Shown in pieces: positions 22,660 to 36,200 of a stretch of 64,000 bases of DNA. Position 1 is the first letter of the stretch. Each line of letters begins with the position of its first letter. The translations under genes and the position numbers were made by a program. Below the pieces are notes generated by a model. That model was not told where the DNA came from. It ran no database searches and saw only the letters and a list, made by a program, of their open reading frames with translations. This stretch comes from Heliocidaris tuberculata (taxonomy: Eukaryota > Echinodermata > Echinoidea > Camarodonta > Echinometridae): contig CM046833.1 in NCBI GenBank assembly GCA_025618425.1, positions 39,251,274 through 39,315,273 of the forward strand. Direction: 5' to 3'.

Positions 22660-24697
22660 GATACATGTAGATACATGTATATATAATTGAGAAAAGAAAA
22701 TACATACCCACTTCACTTGTATATAAAGACGCTGCGTAGAGAGTTCTAACTGTTCAAATTTTCACCTAAAGAGCTTTCACAAGTAAATGAATTTTCTTTT
22801 GAACGACACAAAATATTCAAAGATGTATCATTTATCCATGATATCAATTATACCCATCGTCATGAAGTGCAGGAAAGAAGACGGGAACAAATAAATAAGA
22901 CAATTGTAAACAATACTTACTTTTATACAATACTTTTATCGACTTGCTCATTCAGATGGAAGCTGTAATCAATATTGTTGTGAACTTTCGATTGTCAATA
23001 TAGATATAAAACTCCATCTTATAAGTATGTACAGAATTTATGAATATGATTCAGCTGAGTATTTTACAAGTACTTTCTACAATAATTTTTATGTGTATAT
23101 ATATATATATATATATATAAACATTTTCTATACATTTCATCATCCAGACCTGACATATCAAACTATTTTTGATATATATTTTGCAATGAAATGTACATAA
23201 TAGAAGTTAAATGGCTAAATTGTCATTGTCACAATAACTATCCGTAGATTACAGTCCAAGATATCTTGAGGATGACTGTTAATTTGTTAAAATATGTACT
23301 GTATAATGTATAATTTCAGAAATGTCAATATTTTTACACGAATCAAGTATCTGCTGGGTTGTACATTCATGTAGCCGTAAATAAGTTTTATTCATACCCA
23401 CTGAAACTTTGTTTTATTATTTTGTGTATGTGACAATCTTGCAGTATAATACTGAACATTGACATTGTTGCAAATGATAATCAATGTATGAAAACGTGAT
23501 ATGAAATGTGTGTCATAACAAGTACAAGAAATGTGTACAATTACAATGTACATGTATCAAAGGAATGCATCCATAAATATCAATATCCCTGAGATATTAC
23601 TATTCATGTTAATTATAAACATATGTCTATCTTAGTTTGGGAAATGTAGAGAATGTTGTGGGTCTAAGGAGAAATGCGGTATGAACAATTTATGTCAGTA
23701 GGAATATATTCTCAGTAAACTTAATCTTTCAAACATGTTTGAAGTACAAGTAATAATTTACCGATACCAACCAAAATATATTGGGAATTCTTATTTTCAT
23801 GATTTCATGAGTGTGTGTGGTGTGTGTGTGTGTGTGTGTGTTTCTACTTCAGATCTTGCTGAAGGGGCTGTGCCTCATGTGAATTTATAACAATGACATG
23901 CTCTGTATTGTTGGATGAACTTTACTATCTGTTTTATAATTTCCTATACAATGTAGTTTCATGAATACTTGTCAAAGCCTAGTCCCACCTATCTAATAAT
24001 GATAACTATAAACTACTACACCTTGGATAATGCTAATTTATAGCATGCATTATTGAAGAAATAAGACCTCAACACCCATGGAGATGGGTATAATCAGCAG
24101 TAACATAGATGGTTAATGGCATGTTTTTATCTCATACCGGGAAATTAACAGAAAGGACTGGTATTTTGAAATCCATTAAAAACATGCAGAATGAATTCAC
24201 CACATAAATCATAGGTATAGTTTATCGTATAGATGGGACTAGGATGGGACTTGGCCTTTACTTGGTATTGTACATGTACATCTACATGTATAATCCTGTG
24301 CAGTACGACGGCCCTTTGCAATGTATGCCATGCTTTGCAATGTTTGAGGAATTTGTTCGATGACGTAAACATGAATTTAGTAGACATTTCAGTGCTAAAT
24401 GCATCTTCCCTTCATTCATGAATACAACTAATAGCTCATAGGCATTTTCCAGTATATACATGTACATGTAATATATACCACAACATATTTGATGAAGAAA
24501 ATGCATACTGAAATAAAGCTAGTTATTTGCAATAAAATCTATTGACTTGCTTGAAAACCATTGTTTTATTTCACTATCTTCAACCAAGTATGATGAGGAG
24601 TCGAATTATTAATAAACTTTCAAAATACAGCTACATTAATCAATTCAAGACAATATAGATATGAAATATTGATAACAAGATGAATGCGAATGGTCTC

Positions 24698-25666
24698 CTA
24701 CATGCCTCCGCCTAAATTCAGTTGATGGCTCAAACTGTTCTTGAAATCTTGTGATAACCAGAATAAAAATCCTCTAATTACATGTCATTTGACCTTTGTC
24801 ATTTGACCTTAAACCTTATAACCAAAAAGTCTGATCACTTTATCTCCTCCTAGTCATGAATACAAAATAGTTGAGATACGTATCCCAAAATCTAACCAGA
24901 TCGTTTTTCTATGGTGATACATACCAGTACCGAGTTTGAAGTTCACACCTCAAATGGTTCTTGAGATATCGTGTTAACAAGGCTAACACCTGAAATTTCA
25001 GAAATTGACCTGTGACCTTTACCTACGTACACCAAAGTCTAATCAGTTCATCTTCCTATGATGACACATACAAGCACTAAGTTTGAAGTTCATACCTCAA
25101 ATGATTCTTGAGTTATCGCTAGAATGAGCCTAACACCTGAAATTTCAGAAATTGACCTCTATGACCTTTGATCTACGTATCCCAAAATCTAACCAGATCG
25201 TCTTTCTATGGTGATACATACTAGTACCGAGTTTGAAGTTCACACCTCAAATGGTTCTTGAGATATCGCGTTAACAAGGCTAACACCTGAAATTTCAGAA
25301 ATTGACCTGTGACCTTTGACCTTTGACCTACATACCCCAAAATCTAATCAGATCCTCTTCCTATGGTGATACATACTAGCACTAAGTTTGAAGTTCATAC
25401 CTCAAATGGTTCTTGAGTTATCGCAAGCACGAGGCTAACACCTGAAATTTCAGAAATTGGCCTCTGTGACCTTGACCTTTGACCTACGTACCCCAAAATC
25501 TAATCAGATCGTCTTCCTATGGTGATATATACTAGCACCAAGTTTGAAGTTGATACCTTATGTGGTTCTTGAGTTATTGCTGAACAAGAAAGCGGGACGG
25601 ACGGAAGGACGGACAACCTGAAAACATAATGCCTCCGGCACCACCTTCGTCGGGCGGAGGCATGAA
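24698..25666. mobile_element. CATGCCTCCGCC-ended element with internal ~165-bp tandem repeats
   Basis: The left end CATGCCTCCGCC is mirrored by GGCGGAGGCATG at the right. The interior holds about five diverged copies of a unit containing TTTGAAGTTCA, ACCTCAAATGGTTCTTGAG, GCTAACACCTGAAATTTCAG and CCCAAAATCTAA. The last unit ends with GGGACGGACGGA and the CCTCCGGCACCACC box. No protein is encoded. The superfamily is not clear from the sequence. Confidence 0.75.
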
Positions 25667-27043
25667 AACATGAACTTGGTGAAGTGATCAGAAAGTTTTA
25701 AAGATTCTAGAAGCATACATGTACATGATATATCTATAAAAGGATGGAAGATGACCCCCCCCCCCCCCCAAGTACACCTTTTCACATTGCACACATACAT
25801 GTAAAGTAGTACTACTACATGCATTAAAAAGGACAGTTATCAGTAGCTCTACTACATGTATATGAACACAGTTATGTGAGTAAATATGATTTTTTTTTTT
25901 TTCAATAGAAATAGATTTCTAAACTTTTCAATATGGAATCTAGACTAAGCTGTGATAAAATATAAAACGGTGAATTCTGCCCTTTCAAAAGTCGCAGAGA
26001 TTTTGCTAGACTGGTCTTCATTTTAACAGAAATGTAGCTGCAGTTTTGAATTATTAGTAAACAGTTTATGGCACCTTGGGGTGCTCTTGAATGCTTAGAT
26101 AATTTTACAGTTTCCTCTTTTGTGAAGATAATGAAACAGAAAATAATGGATGTGCGATTTGTCATATCTGATATTGTAGCCTACCATAATACACAGTAGA
26201 GTAAACTTTTCTCAGGGAACAGATCTTGCGGTTATTTTTCATTAAAATTTTAGTAATAATACACCAAAGTTGCATTAGGTGCTATAATATACCAAAGTTG
26301 AAGTAAATGCTATCCATCAAAGAGAATAATTTTCCTTTTAAATGATTACAAAAATTCATAAAGCAAAAATCAATTTGAAAGTAATTTGTTGGAAGTATAA
26401 AAAGTCATCACATTCTCTATTTTCTGAAATAATCATATTTCAACATGTAGCAACAAAAAAATACTTGAAAAAGAAACACCAACACAAATCTGAATATACA
26501 TCATACACATAATATCTTAGTACAACTGTATAACCTAGATCAAAATATTGCATTACCCTCAGAAAAATTCTTGATATCTATACTATTAAATTTCTTGACT
26601 GACACTTTCTTGAGAATCTCACATCTTTTTCTTCTAATTTTAATAAATAAAAAGAATAGCACTGCCGTATAAACAACTTGAATAATTTATGTTCCTCAGA
26701 TGAAATTAATTGAAAAAGTATAATAGCTGAGTGAACCACAAAATGAACTCGTCAGATCTGTTGAGACACGAACACAAGTTTCTGTTTTCTTATTGGGGCT
26801 AAACATTGGTACATTTTCTGTTCAATATGCCTTTTAGGCTGGTTTATTCATTTTGTTTTCATTTCACTGATACACATGTACAAATTATTAGGTACATTAC
26901 TGAATCGAATGTTAATGAGCTGCAGCATGAATGTTGGCTACTGCCCTCAAAGGGTTAATAATATGATATGGAAGTATCCTGACACACATTATTACTCAGA
27001 GGAATCCGATGAAACCATCAGTTCTGCATATGCATATCTCCCA
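25667..27043. other. Intergenic sequence downstream of OXSM
   Basis: AT-rich, with a poly-C run at about 25755. On the minus strand an AATAAA (reverse of 26842-26847), about 200 bp past the OXSM stop, is the best candidate polyadenylation signal. No other gene is supported. Confidence 0.5.
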
Positions 27044-27226
27044 TCAAGATACACTTCCTATACAAAGGCAAGCATTAGTTCCTCCAAACCCAAATGAATT
27101 GGTGAGAGCAACCCGACGTCTGCACAAGTCAACTGATGTTTCCCATGGCTGGGAGGTCAATGGTACGTAGTTCAGATCAAATTCTGGTGTTGTAGATGTC
27201 AGGTTGATTGTTGGTGGGAGTTGTGC
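27044..27226 (-). CDS. OXSM: OXSM exon 12 (C-terminus)
   Basis: [16 protein letters not shown] and [17 protein letters not shown] are typical of the KAS C-terminus. Stop TGA at 27046-27044. Confidence 0.95.
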   Translation of the reverse strand, partial: AQLPPTINLTSTTPEFDLNYVPLTSQPWETSVDLCRRRVALTNSFGFGGTNACLCIGSVS

Positions 27227-30200
27227 CTGAGTGAAAAAAAAAAAAATGATATGTATACATATCCTTGGTTCTTGAATAGTCATATAATGTAGGTCCACTT
27301 CATTGGAATAATTATGACCATATAGAGAAAATACCTATAGGCATTTTTAGTTGGTTGTTGCCATAAGTTCATCCAACGTGTTCTTCATGACTTACCAAAG
27401 GAAAGGACAAATACTATGCAGAGTTGGCTAAATCCCATTCTAAGGCAAAAAGCCGATAAAATCTAAACTTCCTATTTTAACACACTATTGTCCTAGCAAT
27501 TTGAAAGCAATGTGTGCAGTGATTCAAGTAATTTATCGTCCATGATCGACTGTAATGTTTGAAAGATGATGATGATGCCCAAGGTATATCCGACTGGGAT
27601 TAAAGGAAAATTATGTTTAGAGAAGGATTTTAACCCATTCAAGACAATTGACCACATTTTGTGGTTTGGCTCAATAACTTTTTATTCAGAGCTCAAAAAA
27701 ATATACCAGATGCATGAGTAGAAAGAGTAAAAATTTCTGCACACACTATGTCCATTTTTGTTGCATTACCATATTGCGTTTGATGCCAGGAATTTTGAAT
27801 AGGAGAATAAGTTTTAAAATCCTTAAATTGGCAACACATGGAGAGATTCAAAATCCTAATTTTTTATCAACATTGGCAATTTTTTCAACTTTTCGACAAA
27901 ATTCCTAACCATGTGTATTATTTTCAAAGACATTACACCTTATTAGAACCATGTAGCACTAAAAGAAAAATATTGTTGTTGCCAATTTGAAGATCAAAAA
28001 GTGATCAATTTAGCCCTTAACTAATTCCTGTCCTGAAAGGGTTAAACTAGATAATATAGATAATCCTTCACATATGAAAGGATAGTATTTACATGTAGAG
28101 GGGCAGCATGAGCAAACAATCACTCCTTAGAAAACTTAGTTTGAATGATAATACATTGCAAATGATATTTCTGAGCTGGCCCAATAATGTGAGAAGGTGT
28201 TTACTTTACCAAGGACTCATTAAAGTGTTCTGGGGGGTGATTCACTAACTGGGATCAATATCGTTCCTAAAATCAATTTTCGGGACTGATTTCATTCCCA
28301 GCTTAAAAATTAATTCGACCTCACTGGTTCACTAAACTGCTTTTAGGCTGGGATGAATTTTAAGTACCGATGTATGAATATTCATGAGCGCAATCAATAA
28401 ACCAATCAATAGAATGTGAGCCCGATGCCTAAAATTAATCAGACATCAATATATATTGGGGTAATGCTCGGCATTCATGCTAAAACTCTTGCAAAAATAT
28501 TGAGGAATAAGGTACGGGCGGATGCCACGCGCATCCGGTAAAAATACATCATTCCATTTGGGATAACATTAAATGATTTATCTATCACCTTCTCAGATAA
28601 TTTCTTTTCTGGTGTGACATGACAATATACATGATATGTTTAATCAAGAAAAGGCATTTAAATTGACAAATTTACGGTGGGTAAAAAACTTTGAAATATT
28701 GGTAGTTTTCACAACTTATTATTTTGAGTAAATCACAGTTCTATGTTTCATTACGCCATACATGTGTGTGTAATATCCAACTTTCACATGCATATTAATC
28801 TGATTTATAACTTAAAACTCAAAATGAAACTGATACCACTTGAAAAGTCTTTATCAGGTATTACATATTTGGTCAAAAAATTAGAAATTGTGATTTTTTA
28901 CATTCTTTCAAATTTTGAGCCAAATATGGCAGTTTTAGGCAAAAATGCGCGTGGCATCCACCCGTACCTTACTCCTCAGTATTTTTGCAAGTTTAAACAT
29001 GGATGCCAAGCATTACCAAAAATGCCGTCCAAAGTATTTAAAAAATCGTCTTGGCTGGTCTACTAGTAAGAGTTAGAAGTGATCCGGATCACTTCTAACC
29101 CTTAAAATCAATTTAGAGGCTGGAATCAATCCCAAATACCTTAGTGAACCAGTGAGAAAAAGCAGTATTGCTCTTAGGATTGGTATTGATCCTAAAATTG
29201 ATTTTTTCTTATTTGGGATTAATTTTAGCTGTTAGTGAATCACCCCCCTGGAGTCACAGAATAAAGACACTGATTAGTCATGAAGAGTTGGCAGCTATGA
29301 CAGCTTTACTTCTAATTTTCATATTAATTTATTACACTTGTAATTAATTATGAATTTTATACATACATTGTAATTTTCCCTCATATAATGTTTACATCTT
29401 TTTAGAAAAACCTGCAGTTATATATTTTACCAATAATTCAACAACAAACGGTCCTTTTGAATTATACCTTCATATGATATGGACAATGCAAAGTCTACAA
29501 TAATAGATGTACATGTACTGACTAGTTTTGATGATTCATTGTTATACATGTAGTACAGTAATACTGTGTATGTATTTTTTCTATTTCAGTGAATGTAAAA
29601 AAAAAATCTCAATTCAGCTTCTAGCTGTGATTATTTTCGTATTGAATAAACTATGTCAAATCAAATCAAATCAAAATGAAATTGTTAAAGAAAACAAAGC
29701 AAAAGTGCAACTCTTACTGTATGGCAGGCCATGATGGTGAAAACTGCTTCCAATGCACCCGCTGCTCCTTGGAGGTGACCGGTTGCTCCCTTAGTGGAGG
29801 ATACTGCTGGAGTTGAGACACCATGGGAACCAAAGAGCTTCTTCACTGCCATGTTCTCAATGACATCTCCTGAGTAAATTGAAACGATATAAATGCAACG
29901 AAACAATGGAGCTTTCAATATTTGTCTCCAGTTATAATAAAAATGATAAAGATATTATTATGGCAAGATTATTTTTTTATTGTTCTTTCTATACAGAGGG
30001 AGAGTTGTCATAGCCGAGTGGTTTGAACCCTTGACTGTAGATGCGAAGGTCGTGGGTTCAAACCCCGGCATGGCACTAGTGTCCACTGGAAAGTCATTCA
30101 TCTACATTTGCCACTCTCCACCCAGGTGCTAAATGGGTACCCGGTGGGATGAGAAGTTCTATATGATTAGCATGTGTGCGCCCGTAAAAAGGTGACTAGC

Positions 30201-33200
30201 TGGAATGCTCCCCAGGAGTGGAGAATGCGCACTGTAATGTGTGGCATAGTACTTGAATCCAGTGACCAGAGTAATAATAATGATAATAATATAAGCACTT
30301 TGGTCAGTTGTTTACTTATTTCTGGTAAAGCGTTTTAAAAAGAAACCGTTATTATTATTATTATTATGTGGTCTGACACTTGACAGACCACTTCTGAATT
30401 TCGTCAGAATTTTCTTTATTATTCTTTATTTTTATTTTTCTCCCATTTTTTTGTGGTCACGATTCCTCTAAATCTGTTCAGTCAATTTTCTTCAAATTTT
30501 CATCAGTTATCACGTGCTATAAGATCAAGTTCCCATATATTTTTCAAGGTCATCAATTTATCATGACGTCATCCAGGCGCCATTTTATGAAAATCAACTT
30601 ATTGTCATATCTTCATAACAAAATGTCATTTCTCATTCATATTTGGCATGGTCAAGGTCATTTCGTTAAACGCGCGTGTACGCGTACATCCGCGCGTCAG
30701 TGCTCGCACAAGAATGAAAAATGCTCCAAATCATCTCAAATTCATTTTCCAGTTTTCAGGCCATTTTAAGCATTTCAAAAATTTCTGCACGTATGCGCCC
30801 GCGCGCGTGTTTTCCGCGTGCGCAACACATAGATAATGTAGAAACGCCATTTTTTCGCATGGTTTGGGTTCCTGGCACTATTCTTAACAATTTCCAACCA
30901 TTTACAGTCATTCTCGACATTCTATAATGCCACACACGTGAGTCAAGTTTAAAATTCATGCGCGCGTCAATGGGCAATATAATGTAAAAAGTGGTAAAAA
31001 CATATCTATATAAAATCCGCCATAGCTCGTCAGAACGCGTGGATAACCCCCATTTTTTTTACCTGAAAGCCTATGAATTGTAGATATGAATTCATGAAAA
31101 AAATTGGGGGGTCGACCGATCGGAACGTCGTCGTATTTGCATATGAACTCAAAAATTCGATTTTGAAAAAATGATGTCATAATTTTTGTATTCATTTGAA
31201 AATATTCCAGTCATAGGTTGTCGATTTTCTTCCAAATTTTGATATGTTGTAGCTGAGACAATTCTCTACAAGCTCAGTCAACACCATTTTTCATTTTGAC
31301 AAAGGTATCGTACTGTATTTTTGCGAATAAAAGAGGCATGTCAATTTTTATCATTTTGCGTGTATTCTCTATGGGACATGACTTTTTCTCAAATCTTGAT
31401 TCTACATTCCCATCTTCTTTGAGCAGTATCTCTGTAATTTCTGCTCGATTTTCTTCCAAATTTTAGTATGATATAGCTGAGACTATAAGCTTTCACAAAT
31501 GTGCCCTCCAATTTTTGATCAAATGTCATGATCATGCCCATTTTTTAACTACAAAATGTCATTTGAGAATCCCGTTGTTCGTTTACGTGTTATCTCTATT
31601 CAAAATATTTTGGTCCATTGGTAAAGCACTTGCCTGACATTCAAAAGACCCAGGTTCAATCCCCGGTGATTCTATTAAAAAAAAAAAAAAAAAATTTCTT
31701 CTTTTTGCCTTTTATTTTACCATCTTCTTCGACTATTATAACATATACCATCACAAACAATGTAATAAACTGCCTAATTTTGCGTGTTATGTATATTGGA
31801 AAGTAGTGGGCAGTATTTTGTGTACAATCTGATTCCCTGTCGTGTATTAAAGCTAAGGGGATCATCTCCCACATGTCCTGCAATATCAAATCGTCCAGTT
31901 CGTTATCACGATTTCTCAAAATCGGCTCAGTCAATTTTCTTCACATTTTCGTCAGTCATCAGTCCTACATCTTTTTCAAGGTCATGAGGTTATCGTGACG
32001 TCATCCAGGCGCCATTTTGTGAAAATCAACTTCTGGTCATATGTTCATAACGAAATGTCATTTTCTCTTTCATATTTTGCATGGTTAAGGTCAATATCAT
32101 TCCAGTCAAGGTCATTTCATTAAACGTGCGCGTACGCGTACGTACGCGCGCAAAATTTAGAAATGATCCAAATCCTCGCAAATTCATTTTGCACATGATT
32201 TATGCCATTTCAAGCACTTTTCAAAAAATCGCCCATAAAATTGAACCTGAAGGGGCGCTATGCCACTTAGGTTATCGTGGTTATTGTCATCATTATTGTT
32301 GTCATTATGATCATCATTATCAATATATCATTATCATCATTGGGTGAATTCAAGTTCGGTGTTGAAAGCTGTTGTTGGTGTTGGGGCAAAACTAGCACCA
32401 GCCACAACACCGAACCTGAAATGAAGCTGGTGCTGGGATCGACTTAACTCGGTGTTGAGCTATCAATAATGTGATTGGTATTATTTTTATAAACACAAAT
32501 TCGATGTTGGGGCTAGAATCAGCAGCCCAATTCACCTCTCAACACCAACACCAACACCAACACCAAACTTGAAATCACCCATTGCCATCACTTATATGAC
32601 AATCTTATCATCAGTATCATTATCTTACAGAAATATCATCACATCTCACAAAGCAATTTGCCACAGGGACAGACAGACCACCTAATTCGTCTTCAGTGAC
32701 GAATTAAATTTCTAGTTATTATTATTATTATACAAACATCTATGCCATATAAAAAAATATTCATATTTGAAATATTTATTGCTGGATTCCATTTCCAGAT
32801 GTTACAAAACCAGAAAACTTTTGCATGCATAAAACTTTCGCAAATTTTCGAAAGTGGTCAGAGACTTGCAAAGGTCCCATGCCACGAGATACAAATATCA
32901 AGTTGAATTATAACATGGGATATCTGCAATGAAAGAAAGTTTGTAGCTGCAAAAACACAGCCGCCATTAACAATCCATGACAGGTTCTGTTCTATACTAG
33001 AAACCAGAAATATTGCTAAGGACGTATGTAATCACAGCTAACCAGTAGGTGTGAGAGTACATGGAGTAGGTGCACTGATATTTATAATGTCCCTGGGTTT
33101 AGGAAAAACATGACTTAGGAGAGTATTTCAAAGGGCTTTGTCTGAAATTCAGACCTCCATATTGACAACTTTCATTTCATCATTTAAAGGGAAGGTTGAG

Positions 33201-36200
33201 GTCTGGGAAAGGTAAAATATGATTTGTGAGTTTTCTCATTCTTCTTATGTTAGTTTGGAAGATTATCATAGTAGAAATTACCCCTGAAAAGGATTTCTCT
33301 TCAATAGCCCTCACATTCAAAATATGACAAGAAACAGCTGAAATATTTGGGCCGAACATTTGTGTGTAGTCCCATATACACATTTCTGTGTGCAGTGCAT
33401 GTGACTCTCAGCAGGATTGAATCAATTTCCTCTCATTTTGGTGATTCCAAAACCTTACTGCATACACCAATTCTTATGTGCTATATATTCAACCTTTCCC
33501 AAATGCTCTAAGACAGTTTTTTTCCACAATTCAATCTCATGAGCAGAACACAACTTTATCTCGAAGATTACCATTGGTGGTGCAGCATTGTTCAAGCCAA
33601 TGAGAAGGCACTGGTATCATAAGCAGGAGGAGCTGCATAGATCTTACTCGGAGGGTCAAATGCTAATTAATAAGGTCTTTACTTAGGGGAGGGTGGGAGA
33701 CTCATGTTCTCTTATTGCCATTTGATTGGGCATGTGCCCCCATTCCCCCCCCCCCCCCCCCCCCCAGCTACACCACAGATTCCAGTGATTGATACATGTA
33801 CGAACCTGTTGGGGTGGAGGTCGCGTGTGCATTGATGTATGTAATGTCCTTAGGGCTCAAACTGGCATCACGGAGGGCACTCTTCATACAAAGCTGAGCT
33901 CCAATGCCATCCTCACTAGGGGAGGTCATGTGACTTGCATCACCTGACAGAGCAAATAATTCAAATAATATGGACAATAAGAACAGAGTGGCATCAAAGT
34001 ACGTTTTAATAAAACTTTACCAAAGATGGCAATTGGGGCTACACAATGAACTCACTTTCTGGGTATTCATTTTTCTAGTGAGTCTTCTACACAGCACTCT
34101 CTAAATGAGGCATCCATACATTGATTTATATATATTTTTAATACAGTTTAGTTTAACATGAATACATAGTCTAAGGATGTCCTTTAAGAAATTGTTTTAA
34201 TGAACTGAAAGAAGTACAAGTGAATCTTAAAAGAAATGGCTTTTGGTAATTGGAGGTTAAGCATATCTGAATTTGGAATGCCACATTAAATAAGGGGTTG
34301 AAGAATATGTTCTTTATAAATCAAATTAACGTTAAAAGCCCTTTAGAAGCACATAGAGATGTTATATCATAATGTGATATGTGTGATACATGAAGGAAAT
34401 ACTACTTTTCTTATTACCTGTAAGCCAGGCAAAGCTATCAAATATGTGATGATTTAAGAAAAGAAAGGACTCACTTTAAGGTAATACTTTATTTTTCTGA
34501 TTTCATACATTGAAATTCCTGAAATTCAATTAAATACATTACCTGATAAGCCATAGCCTAGGATTTCAGCTAGAATTGTGGCACCTCTTTCCTGTGCATG
34601 CTCCAATTCCTGTTATAATCAAGCCAATTCAGACATTCTAGTACTATAGTACAAACATTCAGATACAACAGTTTACAATAATTACTGACAAACTTCCATG
34701 CTCTGGCAAAATTTGCTCCAAGCTTTATTTTGTCATAAATATAACATAAGGATTATGGTTGTAACTGAGTTTTTATATCAGGGTTAATATTAGGGACCTA
34801 CCAAGTAACCTTGAGGGACACCACAGGGTAACTATCTTCGGTAACAATCTTGACCAGTTATACGAACATATTTAGTTCAGGGTCGAAGTTAAGAATATGA
34901 CTGGTGATTGGCTCCAAATAATTTGGCTCCTAAATTTATTTCATTCAAAGATATAGGATTAGATTCAGGGTTTCAACTGAGTCTTGGGTTAGAGGTAGGA
35001 TCATGATTAGGTACATGTAAATGTACATTTTTATATCCAGGGTTGAGGTTCAAAATTCAACTACTTTAAAGGGAAAATCCACCCTGATATAAAGTTGGAT
35101 TTAAAAGAAGGAGAAAACAAAAATAAACAAAGTTATGAATTTTTGAAGTTGTAATCAATCAAACACAAATTGGCAACTCCGTGACGTATCTATTGAGCTT
35201 CTCTCCCATTAGGCCTGTACTAAAAGAGCATGAATTTGCATTATCCTTTAAGAAAAAATTCAGTTATACATGCGCCCTAGATATAATCATTGTACATATG
35301 TTTTACACAAAACTATATGAAACAAATACATTCCTTCATCAGCAACTAAGACAATTAAAATTTTTTAAATTTTCTGTACTGAGCAAATGGGAAAGGAGCT
35401 CGCAACATACAACACGGAGTTGCCAATTTGTGTTTGATTGATCACAACTTCAAAAATTCATAACTTTCTTATTTCTTACGGATTTTGCTCAAACTTTCAA
35501 TGATCTGTTTCTTCAGTTTTTCTGCTTCTTTTAAAACCAACTTGATATCAGGGCAGACTTCCCCTTTCCAGCCATTGTCTGGCAAGCAATTGTCATCTTT
35601 TGTTGTGCAATCAACATACTTCCAGGACCACTACAGCAGCTCCTTCTGACATCACAAAGCCATCCCTCTCCTTGTCAAACGGTCTTGATGCCTTCTCGGG
35701 AGTGTCATTGAACTTCGTGCTTAGCGCCCTTGCTCTGTAATGTTTTGACAATAATATGATATTACAATGCACTTACATTGTGCCATCAATTAAGTTAAAC
35801 TATTACAAGGCACACAAGTTTTATATTACCCAGTTTTAGTCCGGGAGCCATAAGGCACTCAAGCATTGCAAGTAAATCTTTCTAAGTAAGTAACCATTTA
35901 CTTCACCTGGGTGGAGAGTGGCAAAAGGAGTTTAATGTCTTGCCAGAAGATATTACTGCAATAGCTGGAATTCTAATCCTGTACCATTTGAATGTCGGTC
36001 CTGTAACTTATCCACTTATCCACAGGGAAGATGAAAAGGGAATAAAAGATGGCCACAGGTCAGGTTGTAGGACAGACCACTGGTGAATATTTCAGACAGA
36101 TTTCAAACCTAGAAATAATGGCAGAACGTTGAACTTGATTCAACGATAGGCTCGTTCACAGCCGAGTAACATGGTAAACAACGTTGGTTTTATAACGTGG

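Larger units (their letters stand above)
20270..23300. repeat. Diverged tandem duplication in the 3' flank
   Basis: Several landmarks occur twice in the same order: CATAAGCCTTGCTA / TATAAGCCTTGCTA (about 20290, 22260), ATGATTCAGC then TTTTACAAGTACTTTCTA (20500, 23045), and CAGTCCAAGATATCTTGAGG (21441, 23247). Spacing differs between pairs because one copy carries the MITE at 21092 and the other long microsatellites. Confidence 0.6.
19147..24697. other. 3' flank of the death-domain gene, non-coding
   Basis: AT-rich sequence with no exon-like frame. Possible polyadenylation hexamers AATAAA occur at about 20882, 21504, 22030 and 24510, so the 3' UTR length cannot be fixed. It contains a diverged tandem duplication, one MITE and several microsatellites. 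Confidence 0.6.
30352..32728. mobile_element. Large repeat element bounded by TTA repeats (GTGGTCTG ends)
   Basis: (TTA)n on each side encloses GTGGTCTGACACTTGACAGA at the left and ACAGACAGACCACC at the right, followed by an AATTCGTC..GACGAATT hairpin. A block containing CATCCAGGCGCCATTTT and ATTAAACG..CGCGTACGCG occurs twice, near 30568-30695 and 32005-32150. It has no long reading frame and carries two later insertions. Confidence 0.55.

Noticed and set aside
30003..30075. tRNA gene
   Set aside because: A and B boxes are present, but the acceptor stem does not pair and a SINE body with a simple-repeat tail follows.
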